Assembly: GCA_030141605.1 (NCBI GenBank)
Contig: JAQGDQ010000337.1
Location: forward strand, 186,001-250,000
Direction: 5' to 3'
Origin: Tubiluchus corallicola
Taxonomy: Eukaryota > Priapulida > Priapulimorpha > Priapulimorphida > Tubiluchidae
Length of the DNA: 64,000 bases
In this document: in pieces, positions 38,823-53,300 of the stretch
Position numbering within the stretch: the first letter of the stretch is position 1
Layout: the number at the start of each line of letters is the position of its first letter
Made by a program: the position numbers and the translations under genes
The notes under the pieces: model-generated
What the model was told of the DNA's origin: nothing
What the model saw: the letters and a program-made list of their open reading frames with translations, nothing else
The model's database searches: none

Positions 38823-39260
38823 TCCATCAAAGATCTTGGCATCACAATAATGAATAACTTAAAGTGGAATGCTCACATAAGCAATATCATTTCAAAAGTA
38901 AATCAATTTATCAGTATGATTAAACGTTGTGTCATATACAGGAACATCTCTATGATCGTGCCACTGTACAGTGTAGAAAGCTGATATCACAAGGTGCTCT
39001 TAAAGTATCACTGAAAAAAAGATAAATTCCACTGTTACAAGGTAGTCAATGGATTTATCCTCCAATGATTAATTCTCTTTGTGTTCCCTAGCTCCAACTG
39101 TGGACATCACTCCAAACTATTTGTTCCTTCTTGACAAACATGTTATTAGACAGCACTTTCTGTCTCTCGTGTCGTCAACAAATTGCCAATGACAATCATT
39201 GATACACCATCCTATCACCAAACACACCATGACTAGTAAGATATCTACTTGTCTTCTATT
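38823..39260 (+). pseudogene. LINE reverse-transcriptase ORF, C-terminal remnant D
   Basis: Frame 38823-38982 reads SIKDLGITIMNNLKWNAHIS, then NIISKVNQFISMIKR and IVPLYS, the region just after the RT palm (LGV...W..HI). It then frameshifts; GHHSKLFVPS and SRVVNKLPM are readable at about 39098-39195. Several stops; dead copy. Confidence 0.75.
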
Positions 39261-40949
39261 AATAGCCAATAGTTTGATGGGTAAACTTATCCTCAGGCAT
39301 AGAAATGTCAAACATCAGTAGCATTTAATGTATGACCTCAGGCAACTATACTGCAATAGATTTGCCATTTCTTTATTTTTCACATGTAATGTCACAAACT
39401 TAAGCTTCTTTTGTTAGTGCCTAAAAATGAAATTGTTCATTCTCTTTATGTCCTAAACATGTAGATAATCATTTCTATAGTATTAATATGTTCTTGTTTT
39501 AATTGTAACTCATAATAGCTTTTGTACTGGTTTCTGGAGTTTATGCATTTTTCATGCATCTCTTCACAAGCTTGCTTAGCAGCATCAAGTTGTGCAATTG
39601 TTTGCTGTAATTATGATTGGTTAATTCAGTCAAACGTGAGATAAAAACCCCGTATCCTGTTTTAATAAAGCAACAGATTGAGACAAAATAGCTGTTTCTT
39701 TCAACAAGTCATCACGTTCTTTGTTCAAGGCATGAAATGTCGCAGGACTTGAAAGATCAAGAATAACCTTAAGAATAAAATTAACTGAGAAAACTCAGAA
39801 TAAGTGATCATGACCTAGAAATTGAAAAAGGCAACTGGGAATCGACAAGAAAATGAACGACTCTGTTTCTTCTGTATCATTACAGTAGAGATAAACACGA
39901 AAAACCTAATAGAGGATGAACAGCACTTTGTATTTGAAGATTTTCATAATTTTTTGTTTTCTAAAATGGCTCGGTCTTTTCTATAGTATGGCAATTTAAC
40001 TCTAATAATAAGCCTGACATTAACAATTTTGGCAGCTTCATCAATAAATGCAACTCTGTAGATCGAACAAAACTCTGCATACTACATATCGACAGTAATG
40101 AGGAATTCGGGATGGACATGTTATGTGTAATTATTTTGTGCAATGTAAATACTGGCTTTTCGTGTTATTAGGATTAGTTAATTATTAATTAAAGTTTTTT
40201 GCATGTATACATGTGTTAAATTATCGAAGCGCTGTGTGTAATGGTTGCTATAGTTATTACTATTAATCATAACTCATTTTGCCAATGTATGTATACTCTT
40301 TTCATATTTGAACAATTAAATTGAATTGAACTAAAATTTACCCACGTTTCCATGTTTGTCACTAGATGGGGCCAACGCCACACCATCTATAGTACCATGG
40401 CAGCTCCCGTGGTAGCGCTTCGTTTAATTTTGCAACAACATTATTAATTGGCAAGCCTCTATCAAGGATTTCTAAAAATAAATTAGTGAGTGTAAGTGGG
40501 AATGCGTTACTTGAAATAAGTAAAATGGTTTTTTTGCTCAGGTTGTAGTTAGTTGATAATTAGGTTATAAATGAGCTGTAATTTCTTTGCTTGCTCTAAA
40601 GTAAGTAAGACACTTGCTCTAAAGTCTAAAGCGTATGTGCTAAATTTGCGGAAAACTAGTGTCGAATATGGGCAGCCCAAGTATGGCACTGGCGATTTCT
40701 CTTATTTTTTAACTTTACATAATGAATTTTGTCAAATTTTTAAAAATTTTGTTAAAGTTTCTTCATTTTATTAAAAGTTGTGCTTGTTGACTAAGTTGGC
40801 ATCATACCGTGGATGCGCACGATCCTATTCACCAAATTGGCAAGCAAACTGACATCAGTAAAGAGCACTGGTATGCAAGATCAAAAACATCTATTTTGTT
40901 CACTTTGTCACGTAGTAAAATGGATCACCTGTCTATGAAGCTACTACTG
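39261..40949. other. No gene seen
   Basis: AT-rich DNA between the LINE cluster and NOA1. The 40571-40774 frame has no domain. Confidence 0.5.
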
Positions 40950-41160
40950 GAGTTTGAAAATACAAGTTTTTTGCAATTGCAGTACTAGTTTTTAACCCGA
41001 AAAATGAGTACAGGGTTATAAAATTAGATTTTTAGTATTTTTTTAACATTTTCTTGATAATTTGATGTTAGAATATAAAAGTTCGATATATTTAGTGTTT
41101 GTTTTTATAAAAAACCGAAAAATGACATTTCATCAAATTTTTGGTACATTCTACTTTCAG
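40950..41160. repeat. Dispersed repeat just upstream of NOA1, copy 1
   Basis: GAGTTTGAAAATACAAGTTT, GCAGTACTAGTTT, CTTGATAATTTGAT and CATTCTACTTT match the reverse complement of 52545-52765. The repeat ends about 190 bp before the NOA1 start codon, so it may overlap the promoter or 5' UTR. Confidence 0.6.
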
Positions 41161-41349
41161 GTATAATAACGTAGTTATAATTATGCTGACTTATGGACGG
41201 TTTTAGTTTGCATATAATCATATAAATAGTTATATTCCAAACCGTATAACAGATTTATTATTTCTTCTCTATTAGATACATGGTCAGTATATTATGGACA
41301 TGTAGCTATCAAAACTTTACAATCTTTTACAGTGTATATGCCATAAATC

Positions 41350-44300
41350 ATGTACAACAAACCAATAGTTCCAGCATCTGCTGTGCAGTGTGGTTTATTG
41401 CGTCTGGTCTTTCATCGCTTGGGCCTACGATGTCGGCAGCATCCGGCTTTAGCACATCCTCGGCTATGCTTTTGTTCCACCAGTGAGGTTGAGCAGAACA
41501 TTGCTAATGCAAAAGATAATGAGCAACGTAAACAAAGTGAGAGAAATGTGTGGGATGCAGTGCAACGCTTCCAAGAACGTGAGGACAAATTCAAAGAATT
41601 TAAGCAACACAAACAAGAAAAGAAAAGGGCAGCAAAATTGAAAAAGCTTGGAATTGATGAAAAAGAACTGGAAGAAAAAGATAAAGTTCCCATTCTTCCT
41701 TTGTCTGCTAAAGCATATTTGATGTCGCATTTGCATGAGTATTGTGCAGAATTTTCGGATGTTATTGACAGCGAAGGCAACTTGTGTAGAGCTGTCAAAG
41801 AAGAGGAAAACTCTGAAGAGGTGAAGGCACAGCAGTTCGATCCAGTTTACCCCTTTCAGCAGAGAACTTCCTTCATTTCCGATTCTGTTAAACAGAGCGT
41901 TCAAATAATACGTGAAAAGTGTGCTCCATCGAGTTTGGATGGTGATGAACAAAGCGAAACAGAAGAGGATAGCATTTACGAGGACGTGGTAGACTCTTTA
42001 GAGTATGATGCTATCCGCCTGGAGCTTATTCAGAGAAAAGTAGCGGAAGATAAGCGGTACTCTAATTTGTTGCACATGTATCGTGGCTTGCCTGATCCAT
42101 CTGTTCCAGTCAGTAGCGTGCCTTGTCGTGGATGTGGTGCCATGTTGCATTGTCGGGATCCAGCCATACCAGGTAACGGATGTAAAGCTGATCCAGATCA
42201 GTTTTACTTATATGAAGTAGACTATTGGTTTTAACAAATAAATTATTTTCAAAGTGATTAGCTGCAGTTGAAACCTGTCTAATAAATCCCTGAATTCCAT
42301 TTCACGTGTTTCGTCTAACAGAAACCTCTCAAAAAATGTAAAAGCAGAAAGGGAGTTAGGATTAGCAGGCTAACATGCCTTCGTTTAGATATTTTAATAT
42401 GGGGAGTTTTCAAAATCTTCTGTTTTTCCAAACTCAATACCGGTGACTATCATCACTTGACGGTTAGTTTTGTAAAAAAATTCCATTTATGAATAAGTCA
42501 TTGTGTTTATTATGATCTTCTTATGTAAGAATATTATATGCTTAAAACACTTATGAGCAGGCTTACAAATGTCCCTGGTGTAGCTTTGTCATAGATCTGG
42601 TGATGTCTAGTAGTATGATAACAAGAGGTGCATATCGAACGTTCGAATTAAATTCAAAAGGGTTTTGTTTGTTAGAATTCGATTCAAACCTAAAATTATA
42701 AATTCGAATAATTCAGCATTTATACCACGTACGTTCTTTATCATTAAAACTTTTGAAACATCATGCAATTAGCACAATTTATCTATGATTTCTGTGCATG
42801 ATTTTTAAACAAATTATCAGTGGTTTTACTGCAGTGCAAAATAGAACAATGTGCATGATCTGTGTAAGATTACTTTTTACTTGTGGTTCGAAAACTTGTT
42901 CAAAAATCTTTCAGTCTCCATTCAAATTCGATTCCGAATTCGATCTACTGAAAGTCGTTTCGATTCGAATTCGAAAGTCACAAATTAATTCGATTCAAAT
43001 TTGCTTTGTGGTAGAGAATGCTCACCCCTAATGATAATTACTACATGGATTTGTTTTTCATGCTATATATCACATAGGTTGCTATTGTCAAGCCGAACCT
43101 GCTGTAAGTAAATATTTATTTTTCCAGGTTATATTCCAAGTCAGAAGTACAAGTCATTTCTGGGAGTTGAGGAATTGTCCGAGACGCTGTGCCAACGTTG
43201 CAATTACATGGTTACCTTCGATGTAGCACTGAAAGCACACGTCCCGGAAGAGGAATGGTTCGGTATAGTGTCAAAAATCAAGTCCACCTTATCACTCGTT
43301 ATTTTGATGATCGACGTCACTGATATTCCCTGCAGCATTCCACCCAATTTCTTAGATCTCATTGGTTCTGATAAGCCTTTAGTTGTCGTAGCAAACAAGG
43401 TAGGAAAATTGTTCTGATGGATTGTTAGTCAGTATATAATAAATAACATACAGTGCTTTTAATGATTCATGGATTGTTTGACATACTAATAATTAGGCTT
43501 GTAACGATATATCGGTGCATCACGATATCTTTCTCAATGATTTGTGCATCTGCAAAGTGCCCTCGTGTCCTGATATTCAGCAAATTAGCTAGACCCTATG
43601 CTGACAAAAACTATGTGAAGTAATTCAAGCTGTAGCTGTGAATGTACTGTAGACATGTATCAGTCATTATATTAAAGTAGGTGATTTGACACAGACACTG
43701 CCAGCAGCCAGAGTGGTTGAAAGTGCAGTGTTTAGTCTGCAGTGGGCTAATTGCATTGTTTTCATGCAAACTTAAAAATGGAAAACCTGAACCAGCTTTT
43801 AAACCTAAAGTGGTGATATGTTTTGCTTTTCTTGTGACTTGCACTGCATAAATAGCCTATTCATTACAGAAGTAATAAATAAAACCGAACAGTTAATCGA
43901 TTTATTTTCGCATTTAGCACTCCTAAAACTGTTAACTGATAAATATGTTCAGCATGCGAAGGAAAAATATTCAGTCAATTATGCAGAGTCAATTGCTGAC
44001 AGTTTTTATGTATATTTTAATATGTGCTACCATGCCAGGCAGTTTTGAGTCAATTAAGCGATAGAGTCTATTAACCGTGAGTCTATTAAGCAGCACCTAC
44101 TGTACATATCGTAGCGTGATGTGTGTTGTATCGTTATCTAGGTGTATCGTTACTGCCCTGTTAATAGTTTTGATTTACATTTAGAAATTCCGCTAACTGA
44201 TTAGTAGACTTAGGTAATGAAATTGAATGATGAGTGGATTTTAAGAATTGAACACTCAAAGGGCAAGAAAATCGCCTTAAGAAATTATATTGGTTTGTAG

Positions 44301-47300
44301 AATTTTATAAATATATCGTACTCGCTTTGAAAGGATTTTGTGTTTGTTTTCATTTTAAACTTCCCTTGTCATTTTAAAATCGACACTGTTGCGACGGCGC
44401 CATTGCATGACGCCACTACGCAAACGTAAATAAGGGGCAGAAAAGTATATACATGTTAAACTATGTCCCAAAAACTTTGCATGCAAAATTATATTACTCA
44501 GCATTTCGCTTACCCCCTTGAAACACTTATGTAACTAGAAAAGAAAATTATTAATTATTTAAAATGTTTTCGCCAATTGGTAAAATGTCGTTGACTCGCC
44601 CTCCAAGATGCACCACTCACTAATCAAAAATGTATTTTTAATCTTACTGGCAAGATACAGTAATTTTAAATTTTACTTAGTTGGTGACGTGTATGCTACG
44701 AATGCTCTGATTATTTTTCAAACTTTACAGAATGTTATCTAAACTTGTTTCAAATGACTTATCGTCAAAGTGGCTGAGTGTAACGGTCATTGCGGGAATT
44801 TAAATTTACATTTTTTATACAGCGTTATTTTTGACTCAAGTCTAATATGCCAAAAGGCAGTATGTAAGTGGTATAAAAAGGCGAAATTTTTAAGCTTTAT
44901 GTGAGTTGAGGGTTTTCTTGTGCTTTAATCACATAATCTGTTCTTTTATGTAGGTTGATCTATTAATCAAAGATGAGAGTAAATACCTTAGTAGGATATT
45001 GGACACTGTTAAACGGTATATAAATGACAGTGGTCTCGTTGTAAACAAAAATGTTAAGCATGTTCAACTCATCAGTGCAAAAACTGGCTACGGAGTTGAA
45101 GATCTCATTACAAACTTACAGAATCTGTGGAATATCAAAGGTATGTCATCAAAAACGTCAAAGCTAATATAATTTACGGTATCAATACTTTCCCAATCTA
45201 GCTGGCAACTAATTATATCTTTCCTTACTTGTGATTAAAAGATTCTGGCAATCTCAATCATAATTAACCTATGCTGATATAATTTTTTATTGCTTTTTGA
45301 ATTAGCTCTGGGAATAGTGGCTTATGACGTCTACAGTGTTGTACCTTAATTTTTCATGTTGCAGTAACTGCAAAATTAATTAGTGCTAGAAATATTTGCG
45401 TATTTTGCAAAGAAGGCCTCATGCAGTAATTTCCAGGGTCAGTGGGCAAATTACACAAGTAATGAAGCGGCTTATTGGCTTTTTGCAATTTCCTGTTGGC
45501 TTGGTTTGATGGTAGGTACCTGATACTGTATTTACCTGCACACCTATTGGTGGTCAACAAATAAAAGACGCTGCTTTCTTTTGTCGCTTGTTGCTGCTTC
45601 GCACGTGTTCACTGACCAATGGTTGGTGATTAAACATCAAAGACATTCTTTGCAATTGCAAACGATGAAATTAAATTGACATCATTCTGTCTGGAGAGCG
45701 TGTTGTTTTGAACAACACCATTAGTTTTGTTTAACGTTACATAAGTTAGTTGCTTGGCCTATATTCAATTACGTTTGACAGTGCGTCATTTGCGACCTAT
45801 GTAATTCGTTTGCAATGGTGCATCGCAAAAATATCACTTTTGTAAAAAAGTTTTGAAGCTAAATTTGCTCTTTTTTGGTTTACAGCAAGTGTCATGAGTA
45901 GAATGCGAAAGTTGTTTGTTGATAATAAAGAGTTGTAAGTTTAGTTACGACGTTTTAATTTCAGGTGATGTGTATTTACTGGGTGCTGCAAACGTGGGCA
46001 AGTCTTCATTGTTTAATGCTTTCTTGCAGTCAGACTATTGCAAAACACAGGCTAAACATTTAATACACAAGGCAACTGTTTCAATGTGGCCAGGTAAAAG
46101 TAACATTTTTGTAGTTGACGTGATTTTGATTGTGTCAGTTTTTGACGGAATTTATTTGTAGAACTTATAAAAGTCCATTTACGTCAAACCTGAGTATTGT
46201 TCAGTACATTGTTACATTGTATTGTTTGTATTGTTTAGTACATTGTTACATTGTATTGCTACTGAGTATTGTCTAGTACATTGTTACATTGTATTGTTAC
46301 TGAGTATTCTTTAGTACATTTCTTGCAAGTTATTTTTGTTTATTCCAATGACCAAGCCAGTTTGGTAAATACCAAAAGCTTGGAAAATTCCTGCTTGCAG
46401 TTTTGTTATCTTTTGCATTCTTGTTATTGTAACTTTAGGTCTAAAAGATCTAATATTTGTATGTTATTTTTTTCAAATTGTTTTATGTTTGATGTTATTT
46501 GCCCAGTAAGATACTTTTGTGTGACCAGTAAGCTTTTATGACATTTATGTCATCTTAGTTCGCTTTTGTGGTCTAATGTATGTAGAAGCAATCATGTTAG
46601 GTACCGTTTTATTTGTGAGCAGGAACGTATGTCATACGCTAATGTGCTAACCTATGGTTTTGCTTTGAACTGTACATCCACTGCAATTAACCTCATCACT
46701 CACGAATTGTTGAAAGCTAAACATTTAATCACTTGGCTAGTGGTTTGTTTTTGAAACTCTTGCTGCTTTTCACAGAACGTTTAATCGGTTAGCTGTTGCT
46801 ATTATGCCAGGGATGAAGATACAGTACACAATGTTTGGATGATAACTGTGTTGTTTAATGAATGGCTAATGAAATGGGATGCGAAGTTTAAGCGAAACAT
46901 TATTTTACTGATACACAGTTGCACTACTCGTGTAATCAGTGCATTATTGAAACACATTAGGCGAAATTACAGACGAAGCCACTTGCGGAGAAACATGGGC
47001 ACTGGTCACCAACCGTAGTTCAAGCATGCCAAGCACGAAGTATTTTATGAGAATATGTGTATCATACAACAACAGATTTTTGACGCTTTTATCATTATGA
47101 AGACTTTGTGACCCAACTTTTTTGTGAAAAATAAAGCAGCTCATCTTGAACAAATTTTTGTAAATGAACAGACGTATGTGATTTAGGAAAGTAAACTTTT
47201 TATTTTCTCTATGTTAATTCACTTTATAAATTTATATTATAAATCAGTTGCTGAGGAATTTAGTCATTTCTTCGAATAGATTCCGTTGGTTAATTGAGTC

Positions 47301-50300
47301 AAAACACTTCCGTCCAAAAGTGAGTCTATTAAAAGGCGCCTACTGTACTTTATTTAGATGCACCTTTAGCTACATTGCCAAATGTAGTAAAAATTAAGTT
47401 CAGTAAATATAGCTAATTGTTAGCCTAAGCAAACTTGACCTTGTAAGCTGTCTGTTTAACTCACTACATACTTTAGGTACGACCTTGAATTTACTGAAAT
47501 TTCCCATTCTTCGTCCGACGCCTTGGCGACAGTGGATGAGAATGAGGAGGCTGAGAGCAGCGCGTGAAGCTGACATCCAGGAAAGACATCATCATCAGCA
47601 CATGTTGCGCTATTCTTACAGTCCCAAATATGCTACATTAATGGGTATTGTGGTTACTGGCTATATTTGTTAATACTGCATCAATGGATATTATTGTATT
47701 AGTTGATCATATGCTGTTTGCAAGTCTGTTGTCATTGTCTAGATAATTTGTATGCTTAATTTTTTTTAGTATTCAGTTCTGTGATTCGGGATAATATTTG
47801 GTGCTGCAGCTACTGTTTTTGCTCTGGCTTGTCAGCTTTGTTGGTTATGTCCTTAAACAGTAATTCGAGAGTTGTTGGTTCAAAACTCATGCTGGCTGTT
47901 CGGGTTAGCTGTTTCTCCTTAAAGTTGCTGATAAGATTTGTATTTGCATTGTGAGGGAAAGGCACCCAAGGCAGACTGTGAGTGTTAAACTGTGAGTATC
48001 TCTGAGTAAGTGCTGGATTTATATGCTCTCCAGAAATTGGGCTGTAGTAATGGACTGGCTTGATAATCAGAGAATAAATTTGTCAATTATTGTGAACATG
48101 TAAATTAAATGAAGCAAGAGGTAAAATAGGTCTGTACCTTGTAATGTAATTGCAAATTATAACATAATTGATACTGTGATTACCGATTATGGAGTCGATA
48201 CAGCAGTTGTTAGTTACACAATCAGGATCAGATTATGACTTTTTGGGGTCCCTAGGTCAGTGAAATTATGGAGCCCTCTCAGATGGAGCCACTTTCTAAT
48301 TTGCTTGCACTTGTCTCAAACCATATTTCAAATAAAGGGCTTCAAAGAGGGGCTCTTATCTGAAATAAAGGGCTCAAGCAAGGGCCTTTTGTCTCAAGTA
48401 AAAGGCCTCAAACAGGGATCCTTTATCTCAAATGAGGAACAACTTTAAACAGAATAACGCAAAGCGTACTGTTTTAATGCATTAAATTAGGCAGAAAAGC
48501 TGTTGATAAAATAAAAATTTACTTACAGCAAAGTAAAAAAATTGTTGTTAAAACGAAACAGTGAATCGTTAAGTGAAAAAAGGTGTCAAATATTCAGCAT
48601 CGTTAAAGCGAAACGTCGCTAAATGGGGAGTTGTTAAGCGAGGACTTACTGTACTTCACTTTTTTCTGCATTTCTTTTTTGTAAATATTTTTGCAAATCT
48701 AGGTCACATAGGGAGCACATTCAAAGAACCAGAAGCTGAAGATGAAGATCAGCAGTTTGACCACAAGGTTTCGAGTTCATACGCCCTTTCTTCTGGATCA
48801 CTGGTGGACACTAAGCAACAAGTAACAAAGCCAGACCTTAATGATCCAATGTTCAAAGGCAGGTGGTTCTATGATACACCTGGCACACTGCTTAAAGATC
48901 AGGTTTGAATTGTCTATTTTGTTGAATTAAGTTTAATTTTGGGCTTCCTTATAATTAGAGAAAAACAAACTGTTGCTTTCATCTGCAACTATGACTTACA
49001 GCAACATTTCTGCTGGATACATTGTACCTACTGTCTAGTATGTGCATTTTTAATTAACGTGTATCAAATTACATACCTGTTTATTTCTGTTCAAATCAGT
49101 TACAGATCTGTTTTGTTTTACTTCTTTGTTTTTCAGTAGTGATTTATGAAATAACTTAAATTTTCATTACATGTTTTACATTTTGGGCTTTTTGAACATG
49201 TTCATGAAGAAATATAACATAATTCTTTAGAAAGGAATGTTTCTTTTCTACAGTTGACAGATGTCCTTTGTTATAAACCTTTTAGGCATTGCAACAATGA
49301 TAGTGTAGTAAGATTGCTTGATATAATTTTTCTGTAATACGTTGTTACAATACTGTTCCTTAGTTTCCATAGTGTGCAATGGTGGTAATTTGTATGTTAT
49401 TTATTTCATTTGGTATTACATTTTAAAACAATTTTTGGCTTTTTATGTTTTCGTAGATTATAACTCAGCTAACATCAGAAGAACTGCTGTTAACATTACC
49501 AAAGAGCATCATTATTCCTAGGACGTATATATTGTGGCCTGAACGTACTTTATTTCTTGCCGGTCTTGCGAGATTAGACTATATTCAGGTGAAGACTTCA
49601 TTGAATTTTTATTAGGAGGTAATATTTTACTAGGAGATGTAAATTGAAAGCTGTTATCAAGAGTAGAGCAAGGCACAGATACAGAGTTATGTGGAATAAA
49701 AGTTGAGTGATTATAATGTCAATGATTATGGTTTCATTGTTGCAGAATTTGTAATAAATGTCTAAAACTATTTCCCTTAAAAAGACAGCAGCATTTTCAA
49801 GGTGGTTTCTGTTTCCTGTTTCAAGATGCGAGTTTTTTCGCTGGCTAAATTTTTTTTTGGTGAAAAGTCCATTAATCATCAGTTTTTACAGTTTACTGAT
49901 CCTTCTTTAGCTTCTACTTCTACTCATTATCCTCTAGACTCAATAGTTCTGTAGCTGTCGGTCATTTGGCTTGATAACATAATGTTCTTACTTGTCATAC
50001 TTGTGGTTAGGATTCAGATTTGAACTTGGATTAAACTCGGCTTGTTGTTTTGTTAAAATAATTTATATTTCTGAGGACAAACGAGTTTTTTTTTATTAAT
50101 GTGTTCATGAACTAGCATGCTGGAGACTAAGAGACTGAGAAACTGATGAGCCAAAAAAATTTTGTATTAAAAGTTGAGAACTAAGTGGTTTGAGCTGCTG
50201 TTACACTGCAGGAATTAAAGAAATGTACACATTTTTTCAGTGTCCTCGTTAAGAAATGTTTATTGATTGTTGTGACTATTGCGTTTGTGTAATGTGATCA

Positions 50301-53300
50301 TAGATTTATTCATCTGTGAATGTGATATGGCCAATTTTAATCTCTGTTTGATATCAAACAAACAAACAAACAAACAAACAGGTTTTCATCCTACTATTAC
50401 AGTAAGCACCGCTTAATAGACTCAATCGCTTAATTGACTCAAAAACGCCAGGAACGGGACTCTTCTATTCAAATATACATAAAAACTATCGGTAATTAAC
50501 TCAAATAACTTCGCATAATTGACTCAATATTTTTCCTTCACCTACTTAAAATAAGATAATTGTATGTGCCAAAAGAGCCTTTCCTACTTTTATGTCATCT
50601 TTACTTCCCTTTTGTGCACTATGTATGCAGAAACAATCATGTTAAGTACCGTTTTGTTTATAAGCAGGTACGTTTATCATGTGCGAATAGGCTAATGTAG
50701 CAGTTTTGCTTTGAATCTGTTACACGCTCGTCCACTGCAATTAACCTCGTTACCCAAAGAATTTGTGGAAGCTAAACATTTAATCACTTGTCTAGCAGTT
50801 TCCTTTTGAAGCTCTCATTGCAAATCACGCTTTCATGCTTAATCATTTAACAGTCAAAGATGCTGGTACAGTAATCAGCCAGTATTCCTTGTTACTTGTA
50901 AGAGAAAACATCGTACAGCAAATAAGAGCATAGAGTTAAGAATTTGAAAAATGGAGCATAAACATAAAGATCTAACAGTTAAGGTGAAATTGAAAATTTA
51001 GAGCAATACGATAAACTTCCATTTTTAATATTTTAAAATATTTTTTTCAAATTATTAACTGCACAAAGGAATATAGGCATTACTTCATTTCTAGAATTCC
51101 TTAAAAAGCTTTGCAGTGCATACTAAGCTGATGACTCATAGTTCCATACCAGTAATACCTCACCCATTAGTTAATAGGTTCAGTCGTGTCGAAACACTTC
51201 GGTTCCAAAGTGAATCTATTAAGCCACGCCTACTGTATATAAATTGTAGGTAACAATTAGCATGCATTTTGATATAATAATCTTGACAGTAATTTTTTCG
51301 TTTGTCTAGGGAAACAGGCAGGTTCTTCTTACTGTTTTTTCTCACAATTCTCTTCCTATCAATGTTCGTTTTACAGTCGAGGCAGACAGTTGGTATTCAG
51401 AGAAGCTTCTGTCCGGTGAATTACAGGTAAATTGGGAAACTGTTTTCGTTTATTTGTATTCGTGTATTAATGCAGATTTAATAGTAATTTACGTTTTAAC
51501 TTAATTTGCATAATTTACATAATTACTTTCGAATGCTGGTGAATCTCGTTGCTTTAATCTACACAAAACTGCTGAAAAATAATTTGTTTGCATTTTGTAA
51601 TCTATCACTCACCGTGCTCACTTTTTTTGTAAGTAATTACATTGCCGTGCTCACTTTTTTTGTAAGTAATTACATTGCCGTGTTCACTCACTTTTTTTGT
51701 AAGTAATTACATTGCCGTGTTCACTCACTTTTTTTGTAAGTAATTACATTGCCAACATTTTCAAGTATGTGCAAGCCATTTTTCGATAATTTTCTAAATG
51801 TATAATTATATTTATTTACCTGGACACATAAGTACGAGATTGCTGTTACAGCATGCAAAAAAATTCTATGCAAATACATCGGTAACTGCCTATTGAATGC
51901 CATTTTCAGCTAGCCTGTTGTTGATTATTTCTAAGACACACCAACCAGCATTTACTAAATGCATTGAGGCCTCTGTTGTTTGTAGGTCTATTCTCTCACT
52001 TGACTAGTTTCATTCATACTAAAGCTCTGCCCACATCTACAGTATCTTAAATACATTGTATCACTGAAGATCATTTTGCACTGACATTTACGAACTGATT
52101 TCGAAATCCTTTTTCCTTTTCTTAATTGTTTTGTTGCTCGCTGTATTTGAATTGAGAAAATATGTAGGCATCTGTAAAAACTACCTTCAAAAATGGCGCA
52201 TCTTATTCACTTTATTTCATTGATAAATTACCAGCCTTTCAGGTTGAAAGCTTTCACATCATTTATTTCATTTTAGACAGACGGACTGACAAACAGACAG
52301 ATAGCTAAAAGTTTATTTGCACACAAAATTGCAGTTAAGAAAGTGAATAAGATTGCATTTACAATTAAAAGACGTTAGCTATAAGCACTAAAATGACAAA
52401 AAATATACCAAGATTATGCAGAACACAATACTTATAGAACCTACTGTTAAAAATACACTGTAACATTATTAAAAAATCAAATGTGTGCTTGCAAACCAAA
52501 ACTGTCCCTAAGCCGGCATAGTTAAAACTACTTTATGGTGCTTCAAAGTAGAATGACCCAAAAATTTGGTCAAATATTTTTCGCATTTTGTAAAAATTAA
52601 CTCTAAATTTATTGGACTTTTACAGTCTAGTATCAAATTATCAAGAAAGTGTTAAAAAACACTATAAATTTAATTTTATAACTCCTTTTCTGCCTAGAAA
52701 CTAGTCCTGCAATTGTAAGAAACTTGTGTTTTCAAACTCTGATAGTATCTCGTGGAAGCAGTCATTTTACTTCAGGTTTTTTCTGTTGCCAAGCCCAGAT
52801 CTTCGTCAGAAAGAGCCGTCTACTGGATTTAAACATAACTTTAACATGTTCTTGCAAAGTCCGTAGCAACCAGCCAACGTTTGCTAACTGTTTTATAGAA
52901 ACGCAACAAAAAACAATGGCTAACTTTAACAGCGATTTTCTCAAGGTTATGTTTTTCAGTGCATAGCCTGCAGCTCAACTTCAACGTGGATTATCTCAGC
53001 TTAGAAATAACACACAGCGATGAACTTGGTACCAAAATTATCCTCATGAAATGGAGATTTAAGATACGTGAATAACTAGAAAAGCTTAATTGCAGACTTA
53101 TGGGCGATTTTGCTATGTAGGCACATAAATAAAAACTAAAAGACCCTATGTATTCGCCAAGAGCCATGTTACTACCATTTAAAAGTTTTTCATATATTCT
53201 AGAAACAAATAAAGCTTGAGATCTTGTATCTTCTAGGAGAGTTTCCTTTTTCTTAATTACACTGATTGTAAATAAGGCTTTTCACAGTTTCGCTATGCGC

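Noticed and set aside
41412-41952. 128- and 162-codon minus-strand frames
   Set aside because: They are antisense to NOA1 exon 1 and have no features of their own.
42798-43031. 77-codon frame in NOA1 intron 1
   Set aside because: It lies in a hAT-like MITE and ends at its terminus; not a gene or alternative exon.
46566-46754. 62-codon frame in NOA1 intron 4
   Set aside because: It sits in a pogo-like MITE; the related copy at 50.6 kb does not preserve the frame.
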